Shown in pieces: positions 1 to 6,576 of a DNA stretch of 9,653 nucleotides. The stretch is from NCBI GenBank assembly GCA_934699135.1, contig CAKUVM010000054.1, positions 1-9,653 of the forward strand, read 5' to 3'. This DNA comes from an uncultured Bacteroidales bacterium. Lineage in GTDB: Bacteria > Bacteroidota > Bacteroidia > Bacteroidales > Marinilabiliaceae. The translations under genes and the position numbers were made by a program. Each line of letters begins with the position of its first letter. Within the stretch, counting starts at the first letter, position 1. The notes under the pieces were generated by a model. That model saw only the letters and a list, made by a program, of their open reading frames with translations, made no database searches and was not told where the DNA came from.

Positions 1-84
1 GCCTCCCTGGGCCCGCGCCTCCACAAGGTCGGCGTGAGCTTCTCGTCCGAGACGGGCACCATAGAGGAGTGGGTGGAGGGGTAG
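1..84 (+). CDS. 3' end of an unidentified protein-coding gene
   Basis: Reading frame 1 is open from the first base and ends at TAG (82-84), giving 27 C-terminal residues that finish in GTIEEWVEG. The codons are GC-rich like the neighbouring genes, and a hairpin terminator follows about 28 bases after the stop, which supports this as the true end of a plus-strand gene. I do not recognise the family: the fragment is too short and carries no catalytic motif. The gene converges on lptD, so the two are not co-transcribed. Confidence 0.6.
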   Translation, partial: ASLGPRLHKVGVSFSSETGTIEEWVEG

Positions 85-111
85 GCGAGCTGTTGCTGCG
101 GCATACAATAA

Positions 112-147
112 ACCCCGACCTCTTTATGAGGCCGGGGCTTTGTTTTT
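112..147 (+). terminator. Intrinsic terminator between convergent genes
   Basis: A 10-position stem pairs CCCCGACCTC (113-122) with GAGGCCGGGG (128-137) around the loop TTTAT, with one A-C mismatch. It is followed by a T-rich run (CTTTGTTTTT) on the plus strand. It lies just past the stop of the upstream plus-strand gene and 22 bases beyond the end of the minus-strand lptD. On the minus strand the hairpin is followed by TTTATTG, so it may also stop lptD transcripts, less strongly. Confidence 0.8.
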
Positions 148-168
148 GCGCCTCGTGGCGTGTGGCGT

Positions 169-2955
169 CTATCTGTACCTTCCGTTGTCGCGAGGGCTGT
201 TATGCTGCTCATATTTCAGGTCGCGGAGGATGCTGCTGTTCACTGCGATATTGAACGAGTATGACTTGTAGAGGCCTGTCGGCACCACATTGAAACTCAT
301 GCTCCAGCAGTGCAGGTCGCGGGTGATGCCTATTGATGTCTGCGACAGCTTGTGTTCGTCAAAGCTATAGCCCGATGAGAGTGAGAACTTCCACTTCTGT
401 GTGAGAGACAGTGAGGCGTTGAAGTTGATAGACTGCGAGATGTTGTAGTCATACGACGCCGTGAGGGGCTTGAACTTGCCCTGCGACACTCTCAGACGGT
501 AATTTATTGACAGCGACCATGGCATATTAAAGGCCACGTAGCCGTCGTCTGTCACTTGAGCCTCCGCCTCTTTCTGGTTCTTATCCATCTGCGCTCCTGG
601 CTCTGGGATGTCGCTGTCTGCGGCGTGCAGAGCCCAATCCTCGTCATATTCATCGCCCTCCTCCTCTTTCTGGCTGTTCTTGTCTTTCTTTTTGAATGTT
701 TCAGGGGAGAGCTGAATGCCAAAACTCAAGCTTGCGCTCTTGAATTGAGCCAGCCTGTGGTTCACTTTGAGGGCGGAACGGTCAATTTTGATAGCCGTGC
801 CTGTGGGCGACGCCACGACAGCATAGGGGTCAAACTGAGCGGAGAAGTTGACGCTCGTGCCAAGAACCTTTGTTCTGCCGCTAAGTGATATGTTGTCAAA
901 TTTGAGCGAGTCTTTCATAAAGTCATAACCACTAGAGAGGCTCAGGCTCTCCAAGAGCGGAATTTTCTTGAAGCCTGTGGAGTCCTCGTCACTTTTCACT
1001 TTCATCTCCAACGTGTTGCCGAGCGAGAAACTCAGTTTTCCACTCTTTGCGGAACCTGGTGTGCCATAGAGGTAGCCCTCGTAGTATGAATATTTGTAGT
1101 TCACCACCTTGTCGCTCTTCTTGTCATAGTATTCAAAGTGGTCGTAAAAGCCATATTTCGGATCGGAGAAGTCTGGGGTGTAGGACACGCTTACTGATGG
1201 GGTCATGACGTGGCGGATTGCGTTGATCTTGTCTCCGAAAATGGCTCGTATGGGGCGGTAGAACGTGTATATCTTCGTGCTTGTGCCCACCGAGAAGTTG
1301 AAGTCGTAGGCGCGGTTGAAGCCCTGCTCGGGGTCCAACTTTATCAATTTCTGTTTCTCCTCATCCCATACTTTTCGAGTGCGGTTGAGATACCACCTCT
1401 CGGTATAGTTGACAGATGGGGTGAACGAGAAATATTTGAACAACTTGAAGTTAGTGGTCACGGGAATGGTGTGCTTCATACCGTTTTTCCACTGTGTGGT
1501 GAAGCTCTCACCAGAGAATGACAAGTCGCGCTCCTTGCATGAGATGTAGTTTTTCATGGAGAGCGAGTAATTCAAGTTGATGTTATAAAACGGATTTTGC
1601 GACCCTCCTGTAGCCTTTTTCGGTTTGAATGGGTAGACCCTGCGCGAAGATGTTACGGAAATGTCAGGCATAGTGAGGCTGATGGACGTGTCGCGGCTGT
1701 TCTGCGAGTGGAGGAGCGAAGCCGTAAGCCGAAAAGGGTTCCATGCCCATTTGCGACTATATGAGATACTGGAGCTTTTTTGGTTTGTGGCCAGGGCCTG
1801 AGTGTTGACCAGGTTGCCGACGTTGTTTTTGTTATATGAACTTGTCGAGAAGTTGACAGAGGCCGAGAACGTCTGGTCGGGATTTGCCTTTGAGTCTTGC
1901 GAGTGATTCCAGCGTATTGAGAAGTCGTTGTTTTTCTGATAGTCTGGCAGGCTTTTCTCTGAATACACGTTCGTTATGATGTCGGAAGAGAAGCTGCCGC
2001 TGAACTTGTATCGCTTTTTGTAAGTGGACGACAAGTGGAGACCCCACGAGCCCTTGGTATAGATGTCGCCCAATATTTTCATGTCAAAGTATTCGTTGGC
2101 GGCCCAATAGTAGCCACCTTGGCGCAAATAGAATCCGCGCGTGCTCTCATCACCATAGCTCGGTATTATGATTCCGGAGCTGTATGACTTGGTGTTGGGT
2201 ATGATGGCGAAAGGGATGGCTATGGGCAGCGGCACGTCTAGCAGCACCAGGTAGGCAGGCCCTGTCACTGTCTTTTTACCGGGGATGACTTTGGCCTTGG
2301 TCAGGTTGAGGTAGAAGTGAGGATGCTCGTGGTCGTCGCAAGTGGTGTATTTGGCGTCTTTCATAAAATACACCTTCTCGTTCACCCTTTTGGCATGCTG
2401 CCCCACCACGAATCCTTCGCCCTGCTCCGTCACGATGTGGTTGATGACGGCTTTCTTGGTGTCGAAGTTATATTTCATGGTGCGCATGGTGTACTCGCCG
2501 CTCTTGTCTTTAAACACGGGCAATCCTTTCTCCACTCCCAAGGTGTCCGTTATTCCGTGAGCGAAGGCGAGCGAGCTGTCCATATCCAGCTCTATGGCGT
2601 AGGCAGTGAGCGAGATGTCGCCATAGTCTATTTTTGCGTCGCCGTAGAGAAACATCTTTTTATGCTCAAAGTCAAAGCGCATGGAGTCTTTGGCCTCATA
2701 CTTCACTTCGGCGTCCAGCATCATGGAGCTGCCGCTCTTTTTTTTAGCGGATGCCTCCACCGAGTCTGCGGCTGCCTCCTTTGCGCCATTGCGCGCAGAG
2801 AGCAGGGAGTCGGCGTGCACGGTGAGGCGCAAGGTGTCACTCTGTGGCGCGACGCCCGCAGCCAGGCTGCTGCCAGGCTGCGACATGACGATGGCCGCCA
2901 CAAGTGGCGCTAAGAGCAGCATGGCGCGCTGCGTGTTGTTGGTGCGGCTAGCCAA
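169..2955 (-). CDS. lptD: Outer-membrane LPS-assembly protein LptD (OstA), Bacteroidota type
   Basis: LptD is the outer-membrane beta-barrel that, with LptE, inserts lipopolysaccharide into the outer leaflet. The 928-residue product has a likely signal peptide (hydrophobic segment at 12-33, ending LAAG). An OstA/LptA-like periplasmic domain follows (about 80-250). Next comes the family hallmark around YTTCDDHEHPHF (203-214) and PLPIAIPFAIIPNT, then GIIIPSYGDE. The rest alternates aromatic and polar residues as in beta-strands and ends in a barrel-like C-terminus. It is longer than E. coli LptD (784 residues). An acidic, lysine-rich, low-complexity stretch at about 755-805 is probably a loop. 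Only three cysteines are present: C206, C473 and C883. The annotated start is TTG at 2955, because an in-frame TGA (3001-3003) blocks extension and no in-frame ATG or GTG lies between. The internal ATG at codon 12 would leave a signal peptide without a basic n-region. An out-of-frame ATG at 3002-3004 complicates the choice. It appears to have its own promoter. Confidence 0.9.
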   Translation of the reverse strand: MASRTNNTQRAMLLLAPLVAAIVMSQPGSSLAAGVAPQSDTLRLTVHADSLLSARNGAKEAAADSVEASAKKKSGSSMMLDAEVKYEAKDSMRFDFEHKKMFLYGDAKIDYGDISLTAYAIELDMDSSLAFAHGITDTLGVEKGLPVFKDKSGEYTMRTMKYNFDTKKAVINHIVTEQGEGFVVGQHAKRVNEKVYFMKDAKYTTCDDHEHPHFYLNLTKAKVIPGKKTVTGPAYLVLLDVPLPIAIPFAIIPNTKSYSSGIIIPSYGDESTRGFYLRQGGYYWAANEYFDMKILGDIYTKGSWGLHLSSTYKKRYKFSGSFSSDIITNVYSEKSLPDYQKNNDFSIRWNHSQDSKANPDQTFSASVNFSTSSYNKNNVGNLVNTQALATNQKSSSISYSRKWAWNPFRLTASLLHSQNSRDTSISLTMPDISVTSSRRVYPFKPKKATGGSQNPFYNINLNYSLSMKNYISCKERDLSFSGESFTTQWKNGMKHTIPVTTNFKLFKYFSFTPSVNYTERWYLNRTRKVWDEEKQKLIKLDPEQGFNRAYDFNFSVGTSTKIYTFYRPIRAIFGDKINAIRHVMTPSVSVSYTPDFSDPKYGFYDHFEYYDKKSDKVVNYKYSYYEGYLYGTPGSAKSGKLSFSLGNTLEMKVKSDEDSTGFKKIPLLESLSLSSGYDFMKDSLKFDNISLSGRTKVLGTSVNFSAQFDPYAVVASPTGTAIKIDRSALKVNHRLAQFKSASLSFGIQLSPETFKKKDKNSQKEEEGDEYDEDWALHAADSDIPEPGAQMDKNQKEAEAQVTDDGYVAFNMPWSLSINYRLRVSQGKFKPLTASYDYNISQSINFNASLSLTQKWKFSLSSGYSFDEHKLSQTSIGITRDLHCWSMSFNVVPTGLYKSYSFNIAVNSSILRDLKYEQHNSPRDNGRYR

Positions 2956-3004
2956 TGCTGTTGTTTTTTTCGTTGGGCTGTCCGTTTCGGCGCTGTCTTG
3001 TCAT
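2948..3004 (-). other. Short upstream ORF overlapping the lptD start, or the displaced true N-terminus of lptD
   Basis: An ATG at 3004-3002 opens an 18-codon frame (MTRQRRNGQPNEKNNSIG) ending at TAG 2950-2948, which overlaps the TTG start of lptD. The ATG lies roughly 20 bases downstream of the expected transcription start of the lptD promoter, where a first start codon would be expected. The frame contains a run of seven A (plus strand T, 2964-2970). Removing one A would fuse this ATG directly to the lptD frame. It may be a sequencing indel, a programmed slip, or a short leader coupled to lptD by termination-reinitiation. I cannot choose between these from the sequence. Confidence 0.4.
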
Positions 3005-3027
3005 TGAAGAGACGGTATAATGCGCTG

Positions 3028-3058
3028 CAAATTTAGTGGCTTTTATTGTCTTGGCAAA
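3028..3058 (-). promoter_or_regulatory. Bacteroidota sigma-A promoter of lptD
   Basis: On the minus strand, TTTG (3058-3055) is followed by a 19-base spacer and TAAATTTG (3035-3028). Both match the Bacteroidota consensus TTTG / TAnnTTTG exactly with normal spacing. Transcription would start near 3021-3023. That leaves about 18 bases before the ATG at 3004 or about 66 before the TTG at 2955. The -33 box begins two bases after the T-tract of the preceding terminator. Confidence 0.75.
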
Positions 3059-3060
3059 TG

Positions 3061-3095
3061 AAAAAGCGGCGTGACGCGTTGCCGCATCACGCCGC
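3061..3095 (-). terminator. Intrinsic terminator of the nfnAB operon
   Basis: A perfect 9-bp inverted repeat, GCGGCGTGA (3066-3074) and TCACGCCGC (3087-3095), encloses a 12-base loop. On the minus strand it is followed immediately by five T residues (plus strand AAAAA, 3061-3065). It lies 33 bases past the nfnB stop, as expected of a Rho-independent terminator. Confidence 0.88.
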
Positions 3096-3128
3096 CTCGG
3101 CTTGCTGCCGTGTTTGGCAGTCCGCTTG

Positions 3129-4601
3129 TCAGGCGTTCTTTTGCAGATATTCGTCAATTGACGCGGCGGCCTTGCGGCCGTCGCCCATGGCCAAGATGAC
3201 GGTGGCTCCGCCTCGCACAATGTCGCCGCCTGCAAACACGTCGGGGACGGACGTCTGCAGGCCGTCGTTGGCCTCCAGCGTGCCGCGGTCGGTTGTCTTG
3301 ATGTCAGGGTGGGAGCTGGAGATGAGCGGGTTGGGAGACACGCCCACGCTGACGATTACCAGGTCCACCGGAATCTCCTCAATGGCGCCCTCCACGGGCA
3401 CAGGCTTGCGGCGCCCTTTCTCATCGGGCTCGCCAAGTTCCATGCGCTGCACCCTCATGGCGCGGACTCGGCCTTTGTCATCGGCCAGATATTCCACAGG
3501 ATTGTGGAGTGTCAAGAACTCTATGCCCTCCTCCTTGGCGTGGTGGATCTCTTCCAAGCGGGCCGGCATCTCCACCTCCGAGCGGCGGTAGATGAGCATA
3601 ACCTTGTCCGCGCCCAGGCGCTTGGCAGTGCGCACCGAGTCCATGGCCGTGTTGCCGCCACCGATCACGGCGACGTTTTTGCCAAAGATGATGGGCGTGT
3701 CATATTTGCTGTCGGCGGCGTGCATAAGGTTGACGCGGGTGAGATACTCGTTAGAGCTCATGATGCCGGTGCAGTTTTCGCCGGGGATGTTCATAAAGCG
3801 TGGCAGGCCTGCGCCACTGCCCACGAAGAACGCCTTGAAGCCCTCTTTGCGCAGGTCGTCCATCGTGGCCGTCTTGCCCACAATGAAGTCCGGCTCAAAC
3901 TTGACGCCCATCTTGCTCAAGTTGTTTATCTCGAAATCCACAATGTCGTTTGGCAGGCGGAATTCGGGAATGCCGTATTTGAGCACGCCGCCAATCTCGT
4001 GCAGGGCCTCGAAGATGGTGACGTCATAGCCTTTCTTTGCCAGCTCTCCAGAGCAGGTGAGGCCGGCGGGGCCTGAGCCTATGACGGCCACCTTGATGCC
4101 GTTTGGCTTGGCCACAGCGGGCGTGGCGGCTTTGCCGGAGGTGCGCTCGTAGTCCGCTGCGAAGCGCTCCAGATAACCTATGGCCACGGCGTTCTTCTTG
4201 CTCTTGGCATATATGCACTTGCTCTCGCACTGCTTCTCTTGTGGGCAGACGCGGCCGCAGACGGCGGGCAGTGTGCTGGTCTCCTTGATCACGCGGGCGG
4301 CCTCCAGAATCTCGCCGCGCTCAATGTTCTTGATGAACGTGGGGATGTTTATTTCTACTGGGCAACCCGTGACGCAAGACGGGCTGGGGCAGTCGAGGCA
4401 GCGTTTGGCCTCGTTAATGGCCTGCTCCAGGTTCAGGCCCATGTTCACCTCCATATATGAGCGAGAGCGTTCTTTGGCGTCGGCCTCGGGCATCTTCACT
4501 CGCTCCATGGCCATGCGGTCTTTGGGCTTCATGCTCTCCCTGACGGCCTTGCGCCACTCCTCATCGCGCTGGGCCTTGCGAATATCTTGAATGTCAGACA
4601 T
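3129..4601 (-). CDS. nfnB: NfnB-like large subunit of NADH-dependent ferredoxin:NADP+ oxidoreductase (GltD/GltA-type flavoprotein)
   Basis: This 490-residue protein belongs to the glutamate-synthase small-subunit family. In NfnAB the large subunit binds FAD, NADP(H) and two [4Fe-4S] clusters. It is the site of electron bifurcation linking NADPH oxidation to NAD+ and ferredoxin reduction. Visible here are two cluster-binding cysteine sets, C68-x2-C71-x4-C76-x3-C80 and C115-x3-C119-x5-C125-x3-C129. An FAD dinucleotide-binding motif (GSGPAG, 175-180), an NADP-binding motif (GGGNTAMD, 314-321) and the C-terminal FAD-contact motif (FAGGDIVRGG, 456-465) follow. The length matches known NfnB and homotetrameric GltA proteins. 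The ATG at 4601 lies 27 bases after the nfnA stop, behind a purine-rich but weak ribosome-binding region. No glutamate-synthase large subunit is present. The partner is an NfnA-type gene, so the Nfn role is favoured over glutamate synthesis. The exact physiological direction is inference. Confidence 0.88.
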   Translation of the reverse strand: MSDIQDIRKAQRDEEWRKAVRESMKPKDRMAMERVKMPEADAKERSRSYMEVNMGLNLEQAINEAKRCLDCPSPSCVTGCPVEINIPTFIKNIERGEILEAARVIKETSTLPAVCGRVCPQEKQCESKCIYAKSKKNAVAIGYLERFAADYERTSGKAATPAVAKPNGIKVAVIGSGPAGLTCSGELAKKGYDVTIFEALHEIGGVLKYGIPEFRLPNDIVDFEINNLSKMGVKFEPDFIVGKTATMDDLRKEGFKAFFVGSGAGLPRFMNIPGENCTGIMSSNEYLTRVNLMHAADSKYDTPIIFGKNVAVIGGGNTAMDSVRTAKRLGADKVMLIYRRSEVEMPARLEEIHHAKEEGIEFLTLHNPVEYLADDKGRVRAMRVQRMELGEPDEKGRRKPVPVEGAIEEIPVDLVIVSVGVSPNPLISSSHPDIKTTDRGTLEANDGLQTSVPDVFAGGDIVRGGATVILAMGDGRKAAASIDEYLQKNA

Positions 4602-4628
4602 TGTTTTTCTCTTCTCGTTAGGTTGTTT

Positions 4629-5465
4629 CTACTTCATTCCACACGCCTGCTTGTAGGCCTCGAACGCAACCTGCTCCTCGGCCTTGAAGCCGCCCATGCG
4701 CTTCATCATCTCATCGAAGTCCACCTCGTGGGCGTTGAATTCTGGGCCGTCTACGCACACGAAGCGCGTCTTGCCGCCCACTGTCACGCGGCATGCTCCG
4801 CACATGCCGGTGCCGTCCACCATCACGGTGTTGAGGCTCACCCATGTCGGGATATTATATTTCTTTGTCGTCAGGGCTCCAAACTTCATCATTATGGCCG
4901 GGCCTATCACCACGGCCTCAGACACCGTCTCGCGGTTGATGACCTCCTCCATGCCCTGGGTCACGAGGCCTTTCTGGCCATATGAGCCGTCGTCTGTCAT
5001 GATCACCACGTCGTCGGCATATTTGCGCACCTGGTCCTCAAGTATTATCAGCTCTTTGGTTCTGCCAGCCAGCACGGCCACCACGCGGTTGCCTGCGTTA
5101 TGGTGTGCCTCAATTATAGGGAGCATCGGTGCCACGCCCACTCCGCCGCCAGCGCAAAGGACTGTGCCGGGCTGCTTCTCAATCTGTGTGGCGCGTCCCA
5201 GAGGGCCAACCACGTCCTCGATGTAGTCGCCCACGTTGAGGTTCGTCAACTTCCACGTAGACACGCCAATGCGCTGCACCACAAGCGTTATGGTGCCTTT
5301 CTCCAAGTTTGAGCCTGCAATGGTCAGCGGCACGCGCTCGCCGTTCTTGTCTACGCGGACTATGACGAAGTGACCCGCTTTCCTTGCCTTGGCAATGCGG
5401 GGCGCCTCGATCTCGAGCATTATGACGTTCTCTGAGAAATGCTCCTTTGCAACAATCAAATTCAT
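4629..5465 (-). CDS. nfnA: NfnA-like small subunit, ferredoxin-NADP+ reductase alpha-type flavoprotein
   Basis: This 278-residue protein is of the PyrK/SudB/NfnA class, often annotated as a sulfide/dihydroorotate dehydrogenase-like FAD/NAD-binding protein. It has an N-terminal FAD-binding barrel with ERVPLT (43-48) and a nucleotide-binding motif CAGGGVGVAP (104-113). The C-terminal [2Fe-2S] segment holds D217, C222, C225 and C237, fitting the three-cysteine-plus-aspartate ligation known in NfnA. In the complex this subunit binds FAD and NAD(H) and passes electrons to NfnB. It is the first gene of the operon and starts at ATG 5465 with no clear Shine-Dalgarno sequence, which is usual in Bacteroidota. 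The family also contains SudB and PyrK. Pairing with an NfnB-like gene immediately downstream, rather than with pyrD, supports NfnA. Confidence 0.88.
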   Translation of the reverse strand: MNLIVAKEHFSENVIMLEIEAPRIAKARKAGHFVIVRVDKNGERVPLTIAGSNLEKGTITLVVQRIGVSTWKLTNLNVGDYIEDVVGPLGRATQIEKQPGTVLCAGGGVGVAPMLPIIEAHHNAGNRVVAVLAGRTKELIILEDQVRKYADDVVIMTDDGSYGQKGLVTQGMEEVINRETVSEAVVIGPAIMMKFGALTTKKYNIPTWVSLNTVMVDGTGMCGACRVTVGGKTRFVCVDGPEFNAHEVDFDEMMKRMGGFKAEEQVAFEAYKQACGMK

Positions 5466-5600
5466 TAGTCTTGGTTTTTATTGTCGTCTTCGGTTTAATG
5501 AAAGACTTCGGCGCGGGCGGGGCGCGTCATCGTCCTCACGCACGCTTTGCAAAATTCCGAAAAAAATCCGTTTTTTACACACGCCCACCCTTGTTTATAA

Positions 5601-5608
5601 CAAAGTTA
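5601..5608 (-). promoter_or_regulatory. Probable -7 element upstream of nfnA
   Basis: The minus strand reads TAACTTTG, an exact match to the Bacteroidota -7 consensus TAnnTTTG. No TTTG lies 19-21 bases upstream, so the -33 box is missing or highly degenerate. If used, transcription would start near 5595 and leave a leader of about 130 bases before nfnA. I saw no recognisable riboswitch in that leader. Confidence 0.4.
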
Positions 5609-5687
5609 AAGAAGGGTCCCAAAACGGCTTTCGCCGCACGCGTCTGTGGTGACCTGGCGCATCGGGGATGGCCTTTGCCCCGCGCGA

Positions 5688-5703
5688 CCCCCAATGTTGG
5701 GGG
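5688..5703 (+). promoter_or_regulatory. Operator-like palindrome upstream of the HAD hydrolase gene
   Basis: CCCCCAATGTTGGGGG is an inverted repeat with 7-bp arms (CCCCCAA and TTGGGGG) around a 2-base centre. It ends 8 bases before the TAACTTTG element at 5712, so it occupies the place where a -33 box would sit. A 2-base loop is too short for a good RNA hairpin and no T-tract follows. A protein-binding site is therefore more likely than a terminator. Confidence 0.4.
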
Positions 5704-5711
5704 AAATGTAG

Positions 5712-5719
5712 TAACTTTG
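5712..5719 (+). promoter_or_regulatory. Probable -7 element for the HAD-LysM-ABC-F unit
   Basis: TAACTTTG matches the Bacteroidota -7 consensus exactly and is identical to the element facing the other way at 5601-5608. A transcription start near 5725 would give a leader of about 23 bases to the ATG at 5748. No TTTG lies at the expected -33 distance; the palindrome at 5688-5703 is there instead. Confidence 0.45.
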
Positions 5720-5747
5720 CGACAGCTATATAATTAGGTAACGTTTG

Positions 5748-6554
5748 ATGTTCAAGGCTGCATTCTTCGATATTGACGGCACGCTTGTCAGCTTCAAGAC
5801 GCACACGGTGCCGGACAGCACCCGACGGGCCATTGGTGAGCTGCGAAGCCGCGGTGTCAAGTGCTTCATCTCCTCTGGCCGACACATGGTCAACATTGAC
5901 AATCTGGGAGATCTCGTTTTTGATGGCTACGTCACGGTCAATGGTGGCATGACGTATATGGATGGCAAGCTCATAGACTCCAACCCAATAGCCAAGTCCG
6001 ACGTCATGTCCGCGCTCGGTATGGTCTATCCCGCGCCCGGGCGGCCCATGGTAAGCGGCGTGAAGCCTTTTGCAGTGTGCTTTGTGCTGAAGGACAGGCT
6101 GGTGATGAATCACGAGGATGACAAGACGGAGCAGGTCTTCAAGCAACTCAACTTCACCAACAGGCCGCAAGTGGCCGACTTGAGGGAGTTTGAGGGCGCC
6201 GACGTCTTCCAGATGATCTCTTTCTTTGGCGTAGCGGATGAGCAGGTGGTCATGGCCGCCTTGCCCCGCTGCCAATCAGCTCGTTGGAGCCCGCTTTTTA
6301 CAGACATTGTGCCACTCGGGCAGAGCAAGGTGAGGGGCATGAGGCGGGTCTGCGAGGTTATAGGGGCTGAGCCGAGTGAGGTAATGGCCTTTGGCGATGG
6401 CGGCAATGACGTCGAGATGCTCCGATTCGCCGGCGTGGGCGTGGCCATGGGCAATGCCGCGGACAGCGTCAAGGAGCAGGCCGACATGGTGTGCCCGTCA
6501 GTGGATGACGACGGCATCTTATGGGCCGTGAACAAGCTTTTGGCATCAAGATAG
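5748..6554 (+). CDS. Cof-type HAD-superfamily phosphatase
   Basis: This 268-residue haloacid-dehalogenase-type hydrolase probably dephosphorylates small metabolites such as sugar phosphates or flavin-pathway compounds; the true substrate cannot be read from sequence. Motif I is FFDIDGTL with nucleophile D8 and acid/base D10. Motif II is ISSGR (41-45). Motif III is K194 in GQSKVRGM. Motif IV is FGDGGNDVEM (215-224) with metal ligands D217 and D221. The roughly 100-residue cap between motifs II and III fits the C2 cap of the Cof/IIB group, and the length is typical. ATG 5748 is chosen over the in-frame TTG at 5745, because MFKAAFFDIDGT places the nucleophile at the usual distance from the N-terminus. 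The LysM gene follows 22 bases after the stop, suggesting co-transcription. Confidence 0.9.
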   Translation: MFKAAFFDIDGTLVSFKTHTVPDSTRRAIGELRSRGVKCFISSGRHMVNIDNLGDLVFDGYVTVNGGMTYMDGKLIDSNPIAKSDVMSALGMVYPAPGRPMVSGVKPFAVCFVLKDRLVMNHEDDKTEQVFKQLNFTNRPQVADLREFEGADVFQMISFFGVADEQVVMAALPRCQSARWSPLFTDIVPLGQSKVRGMRRVCEVIGAEPSEVMAFGDGGNDVEMLRFAGVGVAMGNAADSVKEQADMVCPSVDDDGILWAVNKLLASR

Positions 6555-6576
6555 GATAAATATTTTTCAGAAAGAC

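Noticed and set aside
2948..3235. A 95-codon minus-strand frame running from inside the nfnB 3' end to the lptD start
   Set aside because: It crosses the nfnB terminator hairpin and the lptD promoter, so full-length translation is implausible. Only its last 18 codons, after the ATG at 3004, are kept as a possible leader.
3309..4076. A 255-codon plus-strand frame opposite nfnB, and similar frames at 2317-2913 and 4684-5226
   Set aside because: All are shadows of well-supported minus-strand genes, with no domain, signal or promoter of their own.
5560..5576. A-run followed by a T-run (A7, TCCG, T6) in the nfnA leader region, resembling a hairpin
   Set aside because: The stem is only A-T pairs and no gene ends nearby, so there is no support for a terminator or structured RNA.
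5716..5747. TTTG (5716-5719), 20 bases, AACGTTTG (5740-5747), resembling a full promoter
   Set aside because: The -7-like motif abuts the ATG at 5748, so the start site would fall inside the coding sequence. The first base of the motif also mismatches.
5595..6275. A 226-codon minus-strand frame covering the divergent promoter region and part of the hydrolase gene
   Set aside because: It overlaps the HAD gene with its intact catalytic motifs and the promoter elements, and its composition is that of an antisense frame.
6539..6568. Possible promoter directly upstream of the LysM gene (TTTG 6539-6542, 18 bases, TATTTTTC 6561-6568)
   Set aside because: The spacer is one base short, the last position of the -7 motif is wrong, and transcription would begin only a few bases before the ATG at 6577. 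Co-transcription with the hydrolase is simpler.
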